A stretch of DNA of 27,345 nt from a virus, in the IMG/VR virus record IMGVR_UViG_3300017706_000210, positions 1 through 27,345 of that record; one strand, given 5' to 3'. Positions 13,429 to 20,349 of the stretch are shown piece after piece (positions within the stretch are counted from its first letter, which is position 1; every line of letters starts with the position of its first letter). A program made the position numbers and the translations under genes. Below the pieces are notes generated by a model. It searched no databases. It was given only the letters and a program-made list of their open reading frames with translations, and was not told the origin of the DNA.

Positions 13429-13794
13429 ATGGCAGATAAAAAATCTAAAACACCAAGCAATGTAACAAATCCTAGTTTGTACTCTAGGGTTAAGTCTGAG
13501 GCTAAACGTAAATTTGACGTGTATCCGAGTGCTTATGCAAATGCCTGGTTAGTAAAAACATATAAAAAACGCGGTGGTGGCTACAAAGGTGCCAAAAAAG
13601 CTGCAACAGGTGGAGAAATGAGTAAATTAAAACCAATACCAACAGATAACAAAGGACTTAAAAAGTTACCAAGTAAAGTAAGAAACAAAATGGGTTTCAT
13701 GCGTAACGGTGGTGAAGTAATGATGGTCCAGGGCAGAGGCTGTGGAGCTATGATGCAAAACAAGCGCAAGAAGACCAAAGTACCTAGAAGTTAA
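13429..13794 (+). CDS. Very basic small protein 2 (DUF5872-like)
   Basis: 121 residues in two parts. The N-terminal domain, with LYSRVKSEAKRKFDVYPSA and YANAWLVKTYKKRGGGYK (about 17-55), is a pattern that I recall as DUF5872, shared by phages and large DNA viruses. The C-terminal part has FMRNGGEVMMVQGRGCGAMM (about 89-108) and a basic end NKRKKTKVPRS, a tail found on several small phage proteins. Strongly basic, with no enzyme motif. It starts directly after the stop of basic protein 1, so the two are translationally linked. A virion or DNA-associated role is inferred from charge and place. Confidence 0.78.
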   Translation: MADKKSKTPSNVTNPSLYSRVKSEAKRKFDVYPSAYANAWLVKTYKKRGGGYKGAKKAATGGEMSKLKPIPTDNKGLKKLPSKVRNKMGFMRNGGEVMMVQGRGCGAMMQNKRKKTKVPRS

Positions 13795-13796
13795 TA

Positions 13797-14096
13797 ATGA
13801 GTCTGACCAAATGGTTTAAAGAAGATTGGGTTGATATTGGATCTCCTAAAAAAGGTGGGGGTTTTAATAAATGCGGTAGATCTAAACAAAAAAAAGACGC
13901 TAAAAGAAAATATCCAAAATGCGTACCAGCTGCTAAAGCTGCAAGCATGACCAAGTCAGAAAAGAAATCAGCAGTAAGTCGTAAACGAGCTAAAAAACAA
14001 GGCGTTGGTGGTAAGCCAACAAATGTAAAAACTTTTGCCGCAAAAGGTGGTAAGATAATAAAAAGTTCAAACATGGGATTGTTTGGAAGGAGTTAA
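13797..14096 (+). CDS. Very basic small protein 3
   Basis: 99 residues. The opening KWFKEDWVDIGSPKKGGGF is followed by CGRSKQKKDAKRKYPKCVPA, MTKSEKKSAVSRKRAKKQ and GGKPTNVKTFAAKGG. I recall this Cys-containing basic family in many phages, next to proteins like its two upstream neighbours. The CG-RSK to YPKC pair could coordinate metal. It starts two bases after the previous stop. Likely a DNA- or RNA-binding virion-associated protein, by composition only. Confidence 0.75.
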   Translation: MSLTKWFKEDWVDIGSPKKGGGFNKCGRSKQKKDAKRKYPKCVPAAKAASMTKSEKKSAVSRKRAKKQGVGGKPTNVKTFAAKGGKIIKSSNMGLFGRS

Positions 14097-14097
14097 A

Positions 14098-14325
14098 ATG
14101 AAAGGAACGAAATATATGGCTAATGGAGGCGGTATGAAAGGGACTAAATATAAGTCCATGGGTGGTGGTATGAAAAGCACCAAAGGTTTCTCCAAAGGCG
14201 GAGCTGCTTTGCAAAGCGAAATGAAAGCTAACCCTGGTATGGGCAACATGCCTAAATCAATAATGATGAAACTAGGTGGAGCTGTCAAAGGAACTAAATA
14301 CAAAGCCAAAGGCGGCAAAGTTTAG
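14098..14325 (+). CDS. Gly/Lys/Met repeat protein (basic small protein 4)
   Basis: 75 residues made largely of imperfect repeats MKGTKYxxxGGG: KGTKYMANGGG, MKGTKYKSMGGG, MKSTKGFSKGGA and near the end VKGTKYKAKGGK. The middle is QSEMKANPGMGNMPKSIMMK. Low complexity, basic and probably disordered. I chose ATG 14098, preceded by GGAAGGAG; a TTG at 14083 in the same frame is inside the previous gene. It ends the basic cassette. Its short repeats are of a type that can vary in copy number by slippage. Confidence 0.7.
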   Translation: MKGTKYMANGGGMKGTKYKSMGGGMKSTKGFSKGGAALQSEMKANPGMGNMPKSIMMKLGGAVKGTKYKAKGGKV

Positions 14326-14344
14326 ATTTTAAATATTAAATAAG

Positions 14345-15034
14345 GTGGCGTATTTAATATCAAATATCCCGCAGTTTAAATGCTGGGTACGAAAAGAATT
14401 TACAACCAACCATCAACATGGTCATGGTGAATATTTGCATGCTTTGGCATTTGCAGTTAATACAATCCCAGACAGATCTTTGTCCTTTCAAGTTGTTTTT
14501 ACTGGTTGTGAAACGGATTTTGAAGGTTATCCCGACGAAAACGTACACGGTGGAGCTATGTGGGCCAGGATGCCTATACAAGCTCTTGTTGGCGACATAC
14601 CTTTACCAGAGTGGCCAAAGCCAATGGAAGATCATTTAGCACAACCTTGGGATTGCTTAAGTCACGATCATAGCGTAGTCATACTTGACAGAGTAAGCTC
14701 AAGTCCTTGGTATTGTAAAATAGATGGCGATTTTTATATGGGTAAATATTTATTTACAGTCGATTATACCGATAATTCTATTGCAGATGATCCTGCTCAA
14801 CATAAACAGTCACATGTGTTATATTTGACGGATGCTGGTGAATATACTGGTAATTTTGTAGCTCTACCTAATAATAGAGTTAGAGCAACCAATCCAGCTT
14901 TATGGAGAACAGGTGAAGGCGCACCAGATTTTGCACCATCACAATGGATCCATTCTGCTGAGGCACACGAGAGTTATACAGATCCAGTCAAGACATTTGA
15001 CAATTTGTATGCCTCAGACGAAGATAGAGAGTAA
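14345..15034 (+). CDS. Conserved phage protein, function unknown (GTG start)
   Basis: 229 residues starting from GTG at 14345. It begins AYLISNIPQFKCWVRKEFTT and has a Trp/His/Pro-rich, mixed alpha/beta character: NHQHGHGEYLHALAFAV, GGAMWARMPIQALVG, QPWDCLSHDHSVVILDR and PWYCKIDGDFYMGKYLFTVDY. I recall this family as a conserved unknown in the structural region of marine phages. Several His and Cys could bind metal, but no known site is clear. No separate ribosome site is visible (AAGG overlaps the GTG), so expression may be modest. It leads the adaptor and tail block. Confidence 0.75.
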   Translation: MAYLISNIPQFKCWVRKEFTTNHQHGHGEYLHALAFAVNTIPDRSLSFQVVFTGCETDFEGYPDENVHGGAMWARMPIQALVGDIPLPEWPKPMEDHLAQPWDCLSHDHSVVILDRVSSSPWYCKIDGDFYMGKYLFTVDYTDNSIADDPAQHKQSHVLYLTDAGEYTGNFVALPNNRVRATNPALWRTGEGAPDFAPSQWIHSAEAHESYTDPVKTFDNLYASDEDRE

Positions 15035-15036
15035 TT

Positions 15037-15732
15037 ATGGCATTATCTGGAAGCAAAGACTTTGAATTAGATGTAGCGGATTACGTTGAAGAAGCGTTTG
15101 AGCGTTGTGGCCTTGAACTTCGTACTGGCTATGATCTTAAAAGCGCAAACAGAAGTCTGAACTTGATGCTTGCAGAGTGGGCCAACAGAGGCCTAAACCA
15201 ATGGACTGTTAAAGAAAAAACAGTTGCTATGGTTCAAGGAACTAGCACATATAATATAGACAGCACTAATGCTACAGCTCCGATCGATGTTTTAGATGTT
15301 TACATAAGAGAAACTCAAGGATCCGAAACAACAGATCTTCCCATGACCAGATTAAGTAGAGCTGAGTATTCGCACATAACAACAAAATCAAGCACAGGTA
15401 AGCCAAATCAATTTTTGATAGATAAGCAAACCACGCCAACATTAACAGTATGGCCCGTACCAGATAAAACTAGCACCTATACGGTTTACATGAATGTTCT
15501 TACAAGAATGGATGATGCCGACGCTGGTGCAAATACCATGGACATGCCATTTAGGTTTTATCCATGTTTAGCAGCTGGCCTAGCCTATTACATTTCATTG
15601 AAAAGAGCTCCAGATAGAACCAGCATGTTAAAAAGTTTATACGAAGAAGAGTTCCAAAGAGCTTTATCTACAGACGAAGACAGAGCATCATTTAGAGTAT
15701 CGCCTAGTCTGAGGAGTTATAACAACGCATAA
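15037..15732 (+). CDS. Head-tail adaptor protein (P22 gp4-like)
   Basis: 231 residues with the features of P22 gp4-type adaptors: DVADYVEEAFERCGLELRTG, SANRSLNLMLAEWANRGLNQ (about 40-60), a segment with YNIDSTNATAPIDVLDVYIR, and a late region FRFYPCLAAGLAYYISLKR before a charged helix. Gp4-like proteins bind below the portal and form the first ring of the connector in short-tailed phages. It follows the previous gene by two bases and overlaps the next by one (TAATG). No hydrolase active site of the kind reported in P22 gp4 is evident. Confidence 0.82.
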   Translation: MALSGSKDFELDVADYVEEAFERCGLELRTGYDLKSANRSLNLMLAEWANRGLNQWTVKEKTVAMVQGTSTYNIDSTNATAPIDVLDVYIRETQGSETTDLPMTRLSRAEYSHITTKSSTGKPNQFLIDKQTTPTLTVWPVPDKTSTYTVYMNVLTRMDDADAGANTMDMPFRFYPCLAAGLAYYISLKRAPDRTSMLKSLYEEEFQRALSTDEDRASFRVSPSLRSYNNA

Positions 15733-16043
15733 TGGCTTTTGCATCTGGTAAATTTTCTTATGGCATTTGTGATATATCTGGTTTCAGATATAAGCTCCAG
15801 GATATGCGTAAAACTTGGGATGGCTTATTAGTCGGCCCAGATCAGTGGGATCCTAAGCATCCACAGTTAGAACCAAAACCAGCTCCAGATGATCCACAAG
15901 CTGTAAAAAATGCTAGACCAGATAAAGCTGACGATAATTCAAAATTTTTAGTTTATACTAATGTTGGAGACGGTAAGCTGGGAACAGTTCTTACAACTTT
16001 TTCAGTTACAACAAACGTAGGCGAGGTAACGGTGACAACATGA
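15732..16043 (+). CDS. Small connector-region structural protein
   Basis: 103 residues. The N-terminal half, SYGICDISGFRYKLQDMRK and WDGLLVGPDQWDPKHPQLEP, is a pattern that I recall as a conserved small structural protein in many podoviruses and myoviruses. The C-terminal quarter is Thr/Val-rich beta (TVLTTFSVTTNVGEVTVTT). The position between two adaptor-type genes supports a connector or minor tail role. It overlaps neighbours at both ends (TAATG and an ATGA-type junction). Confidence 0.75.
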   Translation: MAFASGKFSYGICDISGFRYKLQDMRKTWDGLLVGPDQWDPKHPQLEPKPAPDDPQAVKNARPDKADDNSKFLVYTNVGDGKLGTVLTTFSVTTNVGEVTVTT

Positions 16044-16684
16044 GTTTTACATACAGCACACTAAAGACTGCAATACAAGATTATTTGGAAGTATCCGAAA
16101 CTACATTTACAAATGAATTACCAACTTTTATTCAAGAAGCTGAGGATCGTATATTTTCATTTGTTCAATTACCAGAACAAAGAAAAAACGTCCAGGGCAC
16201 AGTGACCACTGGCAACAGATTCCTGGCTACACCAACAGATTTCTACGCTCCTATGAGTTTGGCTGTAATAAGCTCAAGCACATACGATTACTTAGACTTT
16301 AAACATCCATCATTTATTAAAGAATATTCACCTGGCACTACAAGGGCCAAACCGAAATATTACTCATTATTTGACGATGCGGCATTTGAAGTTTCACCTA
16401 TACCCGATTCGGACTATACGATTGAACTTCATTATTTACATAAACCAGTCTCATTGACTGCTGGTAGCGACTCTGGCACGACATTCTTATCCACAGACTA
16501 TTCTGACGCTTTGTTGTATGGTTCTTTGGTTGAGGGTGCAATTTTTCTTAAAGAGCCATCTGACGTTATTATGCAGTTAGAGGGACGCTTTAAGGAGGCG
16601 GTGGCCAGAATGAAAAATACATCCGAAGGTCGTGGAACACGCGACGAATACAGATACGATTCAGTCCGCTCTAGCATAAGCTAA
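16040..16684 (+). CDS. Tail tubular A / adaptor-like protein
   Basis: 214 residues resembling the T7 gp11-type tubular protein that makes the ring below the portal. An N-terminal helical pair TLKTAIQDYLEVSETTFTNE and PTFIQEAEDRIF (about 7-40) is followed by a beta region with RFLATPTDFYAPMSLAVI and ELHYLHKPV, and a C-terminal helix with LLYGSLVEGAIFLKEPSDVI. These are typical of the family. Presence of this protein plus the gp4-like one means two connector rings or paralogous duties. Short overlaps on both sides. Confidence 0.82.
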   Translation: MSFTYSTLKTAIQDYLEVSETTFTNELPTFIQEAEDRIFSFVQLPEQRKNVQGTVTTGNRFLATPTDFYAPMSLAVISSSTYDYLDFKHPSFIKEYSPGTTRAKPKYYSLFDDAAFEVSPIPDSDYTIELHYLHKPVSLTAGSDSGTTFLSTDYSDALLYGSLVEGAIFLKEPSDVIMQLEGRFKEAVARMKNTSEGRGTRDEYRYDSVRSSIS

Positions 16685-17403
16685 TGAGCGTAATAGAAAA
16701 CTTAGAGGGCAAGAAAATTGCTCTAATAGGACTTGGCATATCACAAGTTGATTTTGCTATTGGTTTACAAAACGGCAGGAAGTGGGACGAGGTCTGGTGT
16801 ATTAACTCAGCTGCATCCACATATCCATGCGATAGAATATTTATGTTAGATCCTGCAAGTAGATTTTTTGATAGTAATGATGCTGGACATCAAACCTCTG
16901 TTATGTGTAGGGTTTTACAAGAAAATGACGCGCCTGTTTACACTTGCGAATTAGATACAAGAATAAAAAATCCAGTAATGTATCCGCTAGAAGATGTTTG
17001 CAACTCAACAAAGTGTGCATATCTAAACAATACAGTAGCTTATGCAATAGCTTTTGCTTTGCATAATAAAGTCAGACAGTTAGATTTATTTGGTATTGAT
17101 TTTTCTTACAAAGAAAACATGCACTTTGCAGAAGCTGGTAGAGCTTGTGTAGAGTTTTGGATTAGCAAGTGTATGGCAGCTGACATACTGATTGGTATTA
17201 GCGGCAGATCTACAGTATTAGATTCAAACGTGCCAGCAAATGAAAAGCTGTATGGTTTTCATAGACTAGATAAACCATTAGTTGCGATACCGCATGAAGG
17301 TAAATTTATTATTGGACCATACGATGAAATTAATGATCAACTGGAAGAACATGGTTTAAAAATAAATGAAGATGTTGCTCCACCAGAACCCTACAAAGGA
17401 TGA
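16684..17403 (+). CDS. Rossmann-like protein, DUF115/sialyltransferase-like fold
   Basis: 239 residues. A Gly-rich turn ALIGLGISQVDF (13-24) begins a Rossmann-type fold; EVWCINSAAS, DRIFMLDP, then AYLNNTVAYAIAFAL (112-125), LDLFGIDFSY (133-142) and AGRACVEFWI (151-160) follow. This order (a GxGxS turn, an N-containing strand, then NNT-A and FGIDF) resembles the DUF115/MAF group and the GT-42 sialyltransferase fold, which use nucleotide-activated sugars. I recall close phage homologues of unknown role. An enzyme inside a structural operon suggests modification of virion or host surface glycans, but the catalytic residues are not established. It overlaps neighbours by one and four bases. Confidence 0.7.
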   Translation: MSVIENLEGKKIALIGLGISQVDFAIGLQNGRKWDEVWCINSAASTYPCDRIFMLDPASRFFDSNDAGHQTSVMCRVLQENDAPVYTCELDTRIKNPVMYPLEDVCNSTKCAYLNNTVAYAIAFALHNKVRQLDLFGIDFSYKENMHFAEAGRACVEFWISKCMAADILIGISGRSTVLDSNVPANEKLYGFHRLDKPLVAIPHEGKFIIGPYDEINDQLEEHGLKINEDVAPPEPYKG

Positions 17404-17687
17404 GTGTAAAAAGCGATTTTGCGTTAGGTAGTGTAGGTATAACAACTACTGAAAACAAAGGGCATGATCCAGAATTTTGGGCCGCTCAGGCTACAAAGAA
17501 AATATGCGACTATTCTAAGTCTGCTCCAGAGCATATCAAACAGCAGGCTTTGGCTTTTCAAAATCAAGTTTATACTGTAATCTTACATAGTATGAAAAAT
17601 GCAATTAAGTCGCAAAATACGACTTATGCAAATTTATTAGAAAAACAAGGCCACAGCGACATGGCTAAAATATTAAAGGAGCTATAA
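17400..17687 (+). CDS. Small helical virion-region protein, widespread in phages
   Basis: 95 residues, helical. DPEFWAAQATKKICDYSKSA is followed by IKQQALAFQNQVYTVILHSM, KNAIKSQNTTYANLLEKQG and MAKILKEL. I recall homologues in tail or connector regions of many phages, always small and unassigned. The start ATGA overlaps the upstream stop, and its end overlaps the next gene by one base (TAATG). AAGGAG near its 3' end serves the next gene. Confidence 0.75.
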   Translation: MSVKSDFALGSVGITTTENKGHDPEFWAAQATKKICDYSKSAPEHIKQQALAFQNQVYTVILHSMKNAIKSQNTTYANLLEKQGHSDMAKILKEL

Positions 17688-18115
17688 TGGCAATAACATC
17701 GGCAATATGTACAAGTTTTAAACAAGAGCTTTTAGTGGGCACTCACAACTTTACAGCATCAAGTGGCAACTCTTTTAAGTTAGCTTTGTATACCAGCTCG
17801 GCTACACTAGGAGCTGGCACAACTGCATTTACAACAACTGGACAGGCTAGTGGTACTAACTATAGTTCTGGAGGATCAGCATTAACAAATGTAACACCAG
17901 TAACTTCTGGTACTACTGCTTTGTGTGATTTTGCAGATTTAACTTTTAGTAATGCAACCGTAACAGCAAGAGGATGTCTAATATATAACGACACAAATTC
18001 TGATAAAGCTGTTGCAGCTATAGATTTTGGCGGCGACAAAACATCTACAGCTGGAGATTTTACGATTGTTTTTCCAAGTGCTACAGCAACTGGTGCAATT
18101 ATAAGATTAGCTTAA
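17687..18115 (+). CDS. Small beta-sandwich structural protein
   Basis: 142 residues, Thr/Ser/Ala/Gly-rich and all-beta by pattern. SFKQELLVGTHNFTASSG, FKLALYTSSATLG, SGTNYSSGGSALTNVTPV, ARGCLIYNDT, AAIDFGGDKTST and GDFTIVFPSA form a well-known run of motifs in a widespread phage protein, usually called structural. Likely a decoration, collar or fibre-base component. A good ribosome site (AAAGGAG) lies about 5 bases before the ATG, within the previous gene. Confidence 0.78.
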   Translation: MAITSAICTSFKQELLVGTHNFTASSGNSFKLALYTSSATLGAGTTAFTTTGQASGTNYSSGGSALTNVTPVTSGTTALCDFADLTFSNATVTARGCLIYNDTNSDKAVAAIDFGGDKTSTAGDFTIVFPSATATGAIIRLA

Positions 18116-18139
18116 TAGTAGCAATGTTTACATTAAATT

Positions 18140-20038
18140 ATGCCGCTATCAAAACTAAATTTTAAGCCTGGGATCAATAAGGAAGAAACCGATTACGCAA
18201 ACGAAGGTGGTTGGGTTGACGGCGATAAAATTAGATTTAGAAAAGGCCGCGTAGAAAAAATAGGTGGCTGGGAAAAACTAACATCGGACACCATTATCGG
18301 ATCTGTAAGAGGATTACATTCCTGGATTTCTTTAGAAGGCAGCAGGTACTTAGGATTAGGCACTACAAATAAATATTATGTTGAAGAGGGTGACGCTTAT
18401 AATGATGTCACGCCTATAAGAAAAACAACTACAAATGCAGCTACCTTTGCAGCAACTAATGGATCTTCCACACTTACAGTTACAGATGCTGGCCATGGTG
18501 CTGTTAATGGTGATTTTGTAACTTTTTCAAGTGCTGTTAGTCTAGGTGGAAATGTTATAGCAGCAGCATTAAATCAAGAGTATCAAATTGATCTTGTAAC
18601 AGGCACTAATACATATCAAATAACTGCTAAGGATACTTCTGGTATAACAATAACTGCAAATGCAAGTGACTCTGGTAATGGCGGATCTTCAACAGATGCT
18701 GTTTATCAAGTTAATTCTGGTTTAAATTTTTATGTGCAATCAACTGGTTGGGGTGTAGGCACCTGGGGTGCTGGAGGCTGGGGATCCTCAACTGCAATTT
18801 CAGCTTCAAACCAATTGCGTTTATGGACACACGATAACTACGGAGAAGATTTAATTATTAATCCAAGAGGCGGTGGAATTTACAGGTGGGTTGAAAACGA
18901 CGGCCTTGGCACAAGAGCAGCAGAGTTATCTACTACAAGTGGTGCTAATTTAGTACCTACACTTGGGTTGCAAGTAATTACATCTGAAACCGACAGGCAT
19001 TTAATTGTGTTGGGAGCAGATCCTATTAATAATGCAGGAACAGCGAGGACGGGTGCAATAGATCCAATGTTAGTTGCTTTTAGTGATCAAGAAAATCCAT
19101 TAGAGTTTGAGCCACTAGCAACAAATACAGCTGGATCATTAAGATTATCTTCTGGTTCAGCTATTGTCGGTGGAGTAAAAGCTAGACAAGAAGTTTTAAT
19201 TTGGACTGATACGTCTTTGTATTCTATGAATTTTATCGGACCGCCTTTGACTTTTGCTGTAAATTTAATTAACGAGGGAGCTGGTCTTATTGGGCCAAAG
19301 GCTTTTAGTAATTCTCCAAAAGGCATATTCTACATGTCTAAAGCTGGATTTTATTTTTATAATGGATCTGTGCAAAAATTACCTTGCTCAGTACAAGATT
19401 ATGTATTTTCAGACATTGATGAAAGCCAGGCTTTTAAATGTTTTGCAGGATTAAACGAGGAGTTTTCTGAGATATGGTTTTTTTATCCTTCTATAGAAGA
19501 TGATACAAGAGAAATATCAAGATATGTTATTTTTAATTATGAAGAGAGCTCCTGGAGTATAGGATCTTTAAAAAGATATAGCTGGCTTGCAGCTGGTGTT
19601 TTAAACAAACCTTTAGCTGCTGGCGAATCAAGCTCAACACAATATATCTATGAACATGAAAAAGGATTTAATAATGATCAAAGCGCTATGGATGGTGTGT
19701 TTGTAGAATCTGCTGACATAGACATAGCAGATGGCGATAGATATGTTTTCTTAAAAAAGATTTTGCCAGATATTTTATTTGTAAATGAAACAGGAACAAA
19801 TCAAGATCCTGCTATTAATGTTGTGGTTAAGCGCAGAGACTTTAGTAATCAAACTTTATCTACAGATTCAACCACACAAATAACACCAAGCTCAACTTTT
19901 AGTTCGTTAAGATCCAGAGCTAGGCAAGTAGTGTTTAGGTTTGAGTCAGACGATGATAATACAGAAGATGATAAGAAAAATTACAAGTGGAGGCTTGGTA
20001 GCACAAGAGTAGAAATTCAACCATCTGGGCGTAGATAA
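18140..20038 (+). CDS. Tail nozzle/hub protein (P22 gp10-like)
   Basis: 632 residues. The start KLNFKPGINKEETDYANEG, with DKIRFRKGRVEKIGGW (about 29-44), is the signature of a large phage family placed at the tail tip, comparable to P22 gp10 or T7 gp12 nozzles. About residues 95-180 form an inserted beta domain rich in T, S, G and A (TFAATNGSSTLTVTDAGHG onward). Beta-propeller-like segments such as EVLIWTDTSLYSM, GIFYMSKAGFYFYNG and EIWFFYPS follow. Nozzle proteins close the tail after packaging. No clear ribosome site precedes ATG 18140, which lies 24 bases after the previous stop. It ends in a TAATG overlap. Confidence 0.8.
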   Translation: MPLSKLNFKPGINKEETDYANEGGWVDGDKIRFRKGRVEKIGGWEKLTSDTIIGSVRGLHSWISLEGSRYLGLGTTNKYYVEEGDAYNDVTPIRKTTTNAATFAATNGSSTLTVTDAGHGAVNGDFVTFSSAVSLGGNVIAAALNQEYQIDLVTGTNTYQITAKDTSGITITANASDSGNGGSSTDAVYQVNSGLNFYVQSTGWGVGTWGAGGWGSSTAISASNQLRLWTHDNYGEDLIINPRGGGIYRWVENDGLGTRAAELSTTSGANLVPTLGLQVITSETDRHLIVLGADPINNAGTARTGAIDPMLVAFSDQENPLEFEPLATNTAGSLRLSSGSAIVGGVKARQEVLIWTDTSLYSMNFIGPPLTFAVNLINEGAGLIGPKAFSNSPKGIFYMSKAGFYFYNGSVQKLPCSVQDYVFSDIDESQAFKCFAGLNEEFSEIWFFYPSIEDDTREISRYVIFNYEESSWSIGSLKRYSWLAAGVLNKPLAAGESSSTQYIYEHEKGFNNDQSAMDGVFVESADIDIADGDRYVFLKKILPDILFVNETGTNQDPAINVVVKRRDFSNQTLSTDSTTQITPSSTFSSLRSRARQVVFRFESDDDNTEDDKKNYKWRLGSTRVEIQPSGRR

Positions 20039-20349
20039 TGAGTAAATTATTGCCGACACAATTGCCTTTTGCTATTGGTGAGAATGTTTCAGCTGACACT
20101 TTTAACAGACTAGTCAGAATTTTAGAAATAAACTTAGGATCTGTAGATCCAAATGCTATAAAAACATTTAACTCCACAGACATTAGCGAATTGCAATTTG
20201 CTACAGGAGCCATTATATTTAACACAACGACAGAGGTTCACCAAGCCTTTGATGGTACAGAGTTTAGAAACCTGTATGAACATCAAACTTACTTGACTGG
20301 AATCTCTGCAACAATTAGTTTAGGAGCAGTAACTGTAAGTACACCATGA
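20038..20349 (+). CDS. Small fibre/needle-like protein
   Basis: 103 residues: a helical start PFAIGENVSADTFNRLVRI is followed by a beta end. GAIIFNTTTEVHQAFDGTEF (about 57-76) is of the kind seen at the ends of phage fibres, where an IIFNT-type strand precedes a domain presenting a G-x-W/F motif. It may be a tail-tip, needle or fibre-anchor component. TAATG and ATGA-type overlaps join it to the nozzle gene and the next large gene. Confidence 0.65.
   Translation: MSKLLPTQLPFAIGENVSADTFNRLVRILEINLGSVDPNAIKTFNSTDISELQFATGAIIFNTTTEVHQAFDGTEFRNLYEHQTYLTGISATISLGAVTVSTP

Noticed and set aside
18127-18165. Short peptide frame starting ATG at 18124, before the nozzle gene
   Set aside because: Only about 13 codons, overlaps the nozzle gene start, no ribosome site.
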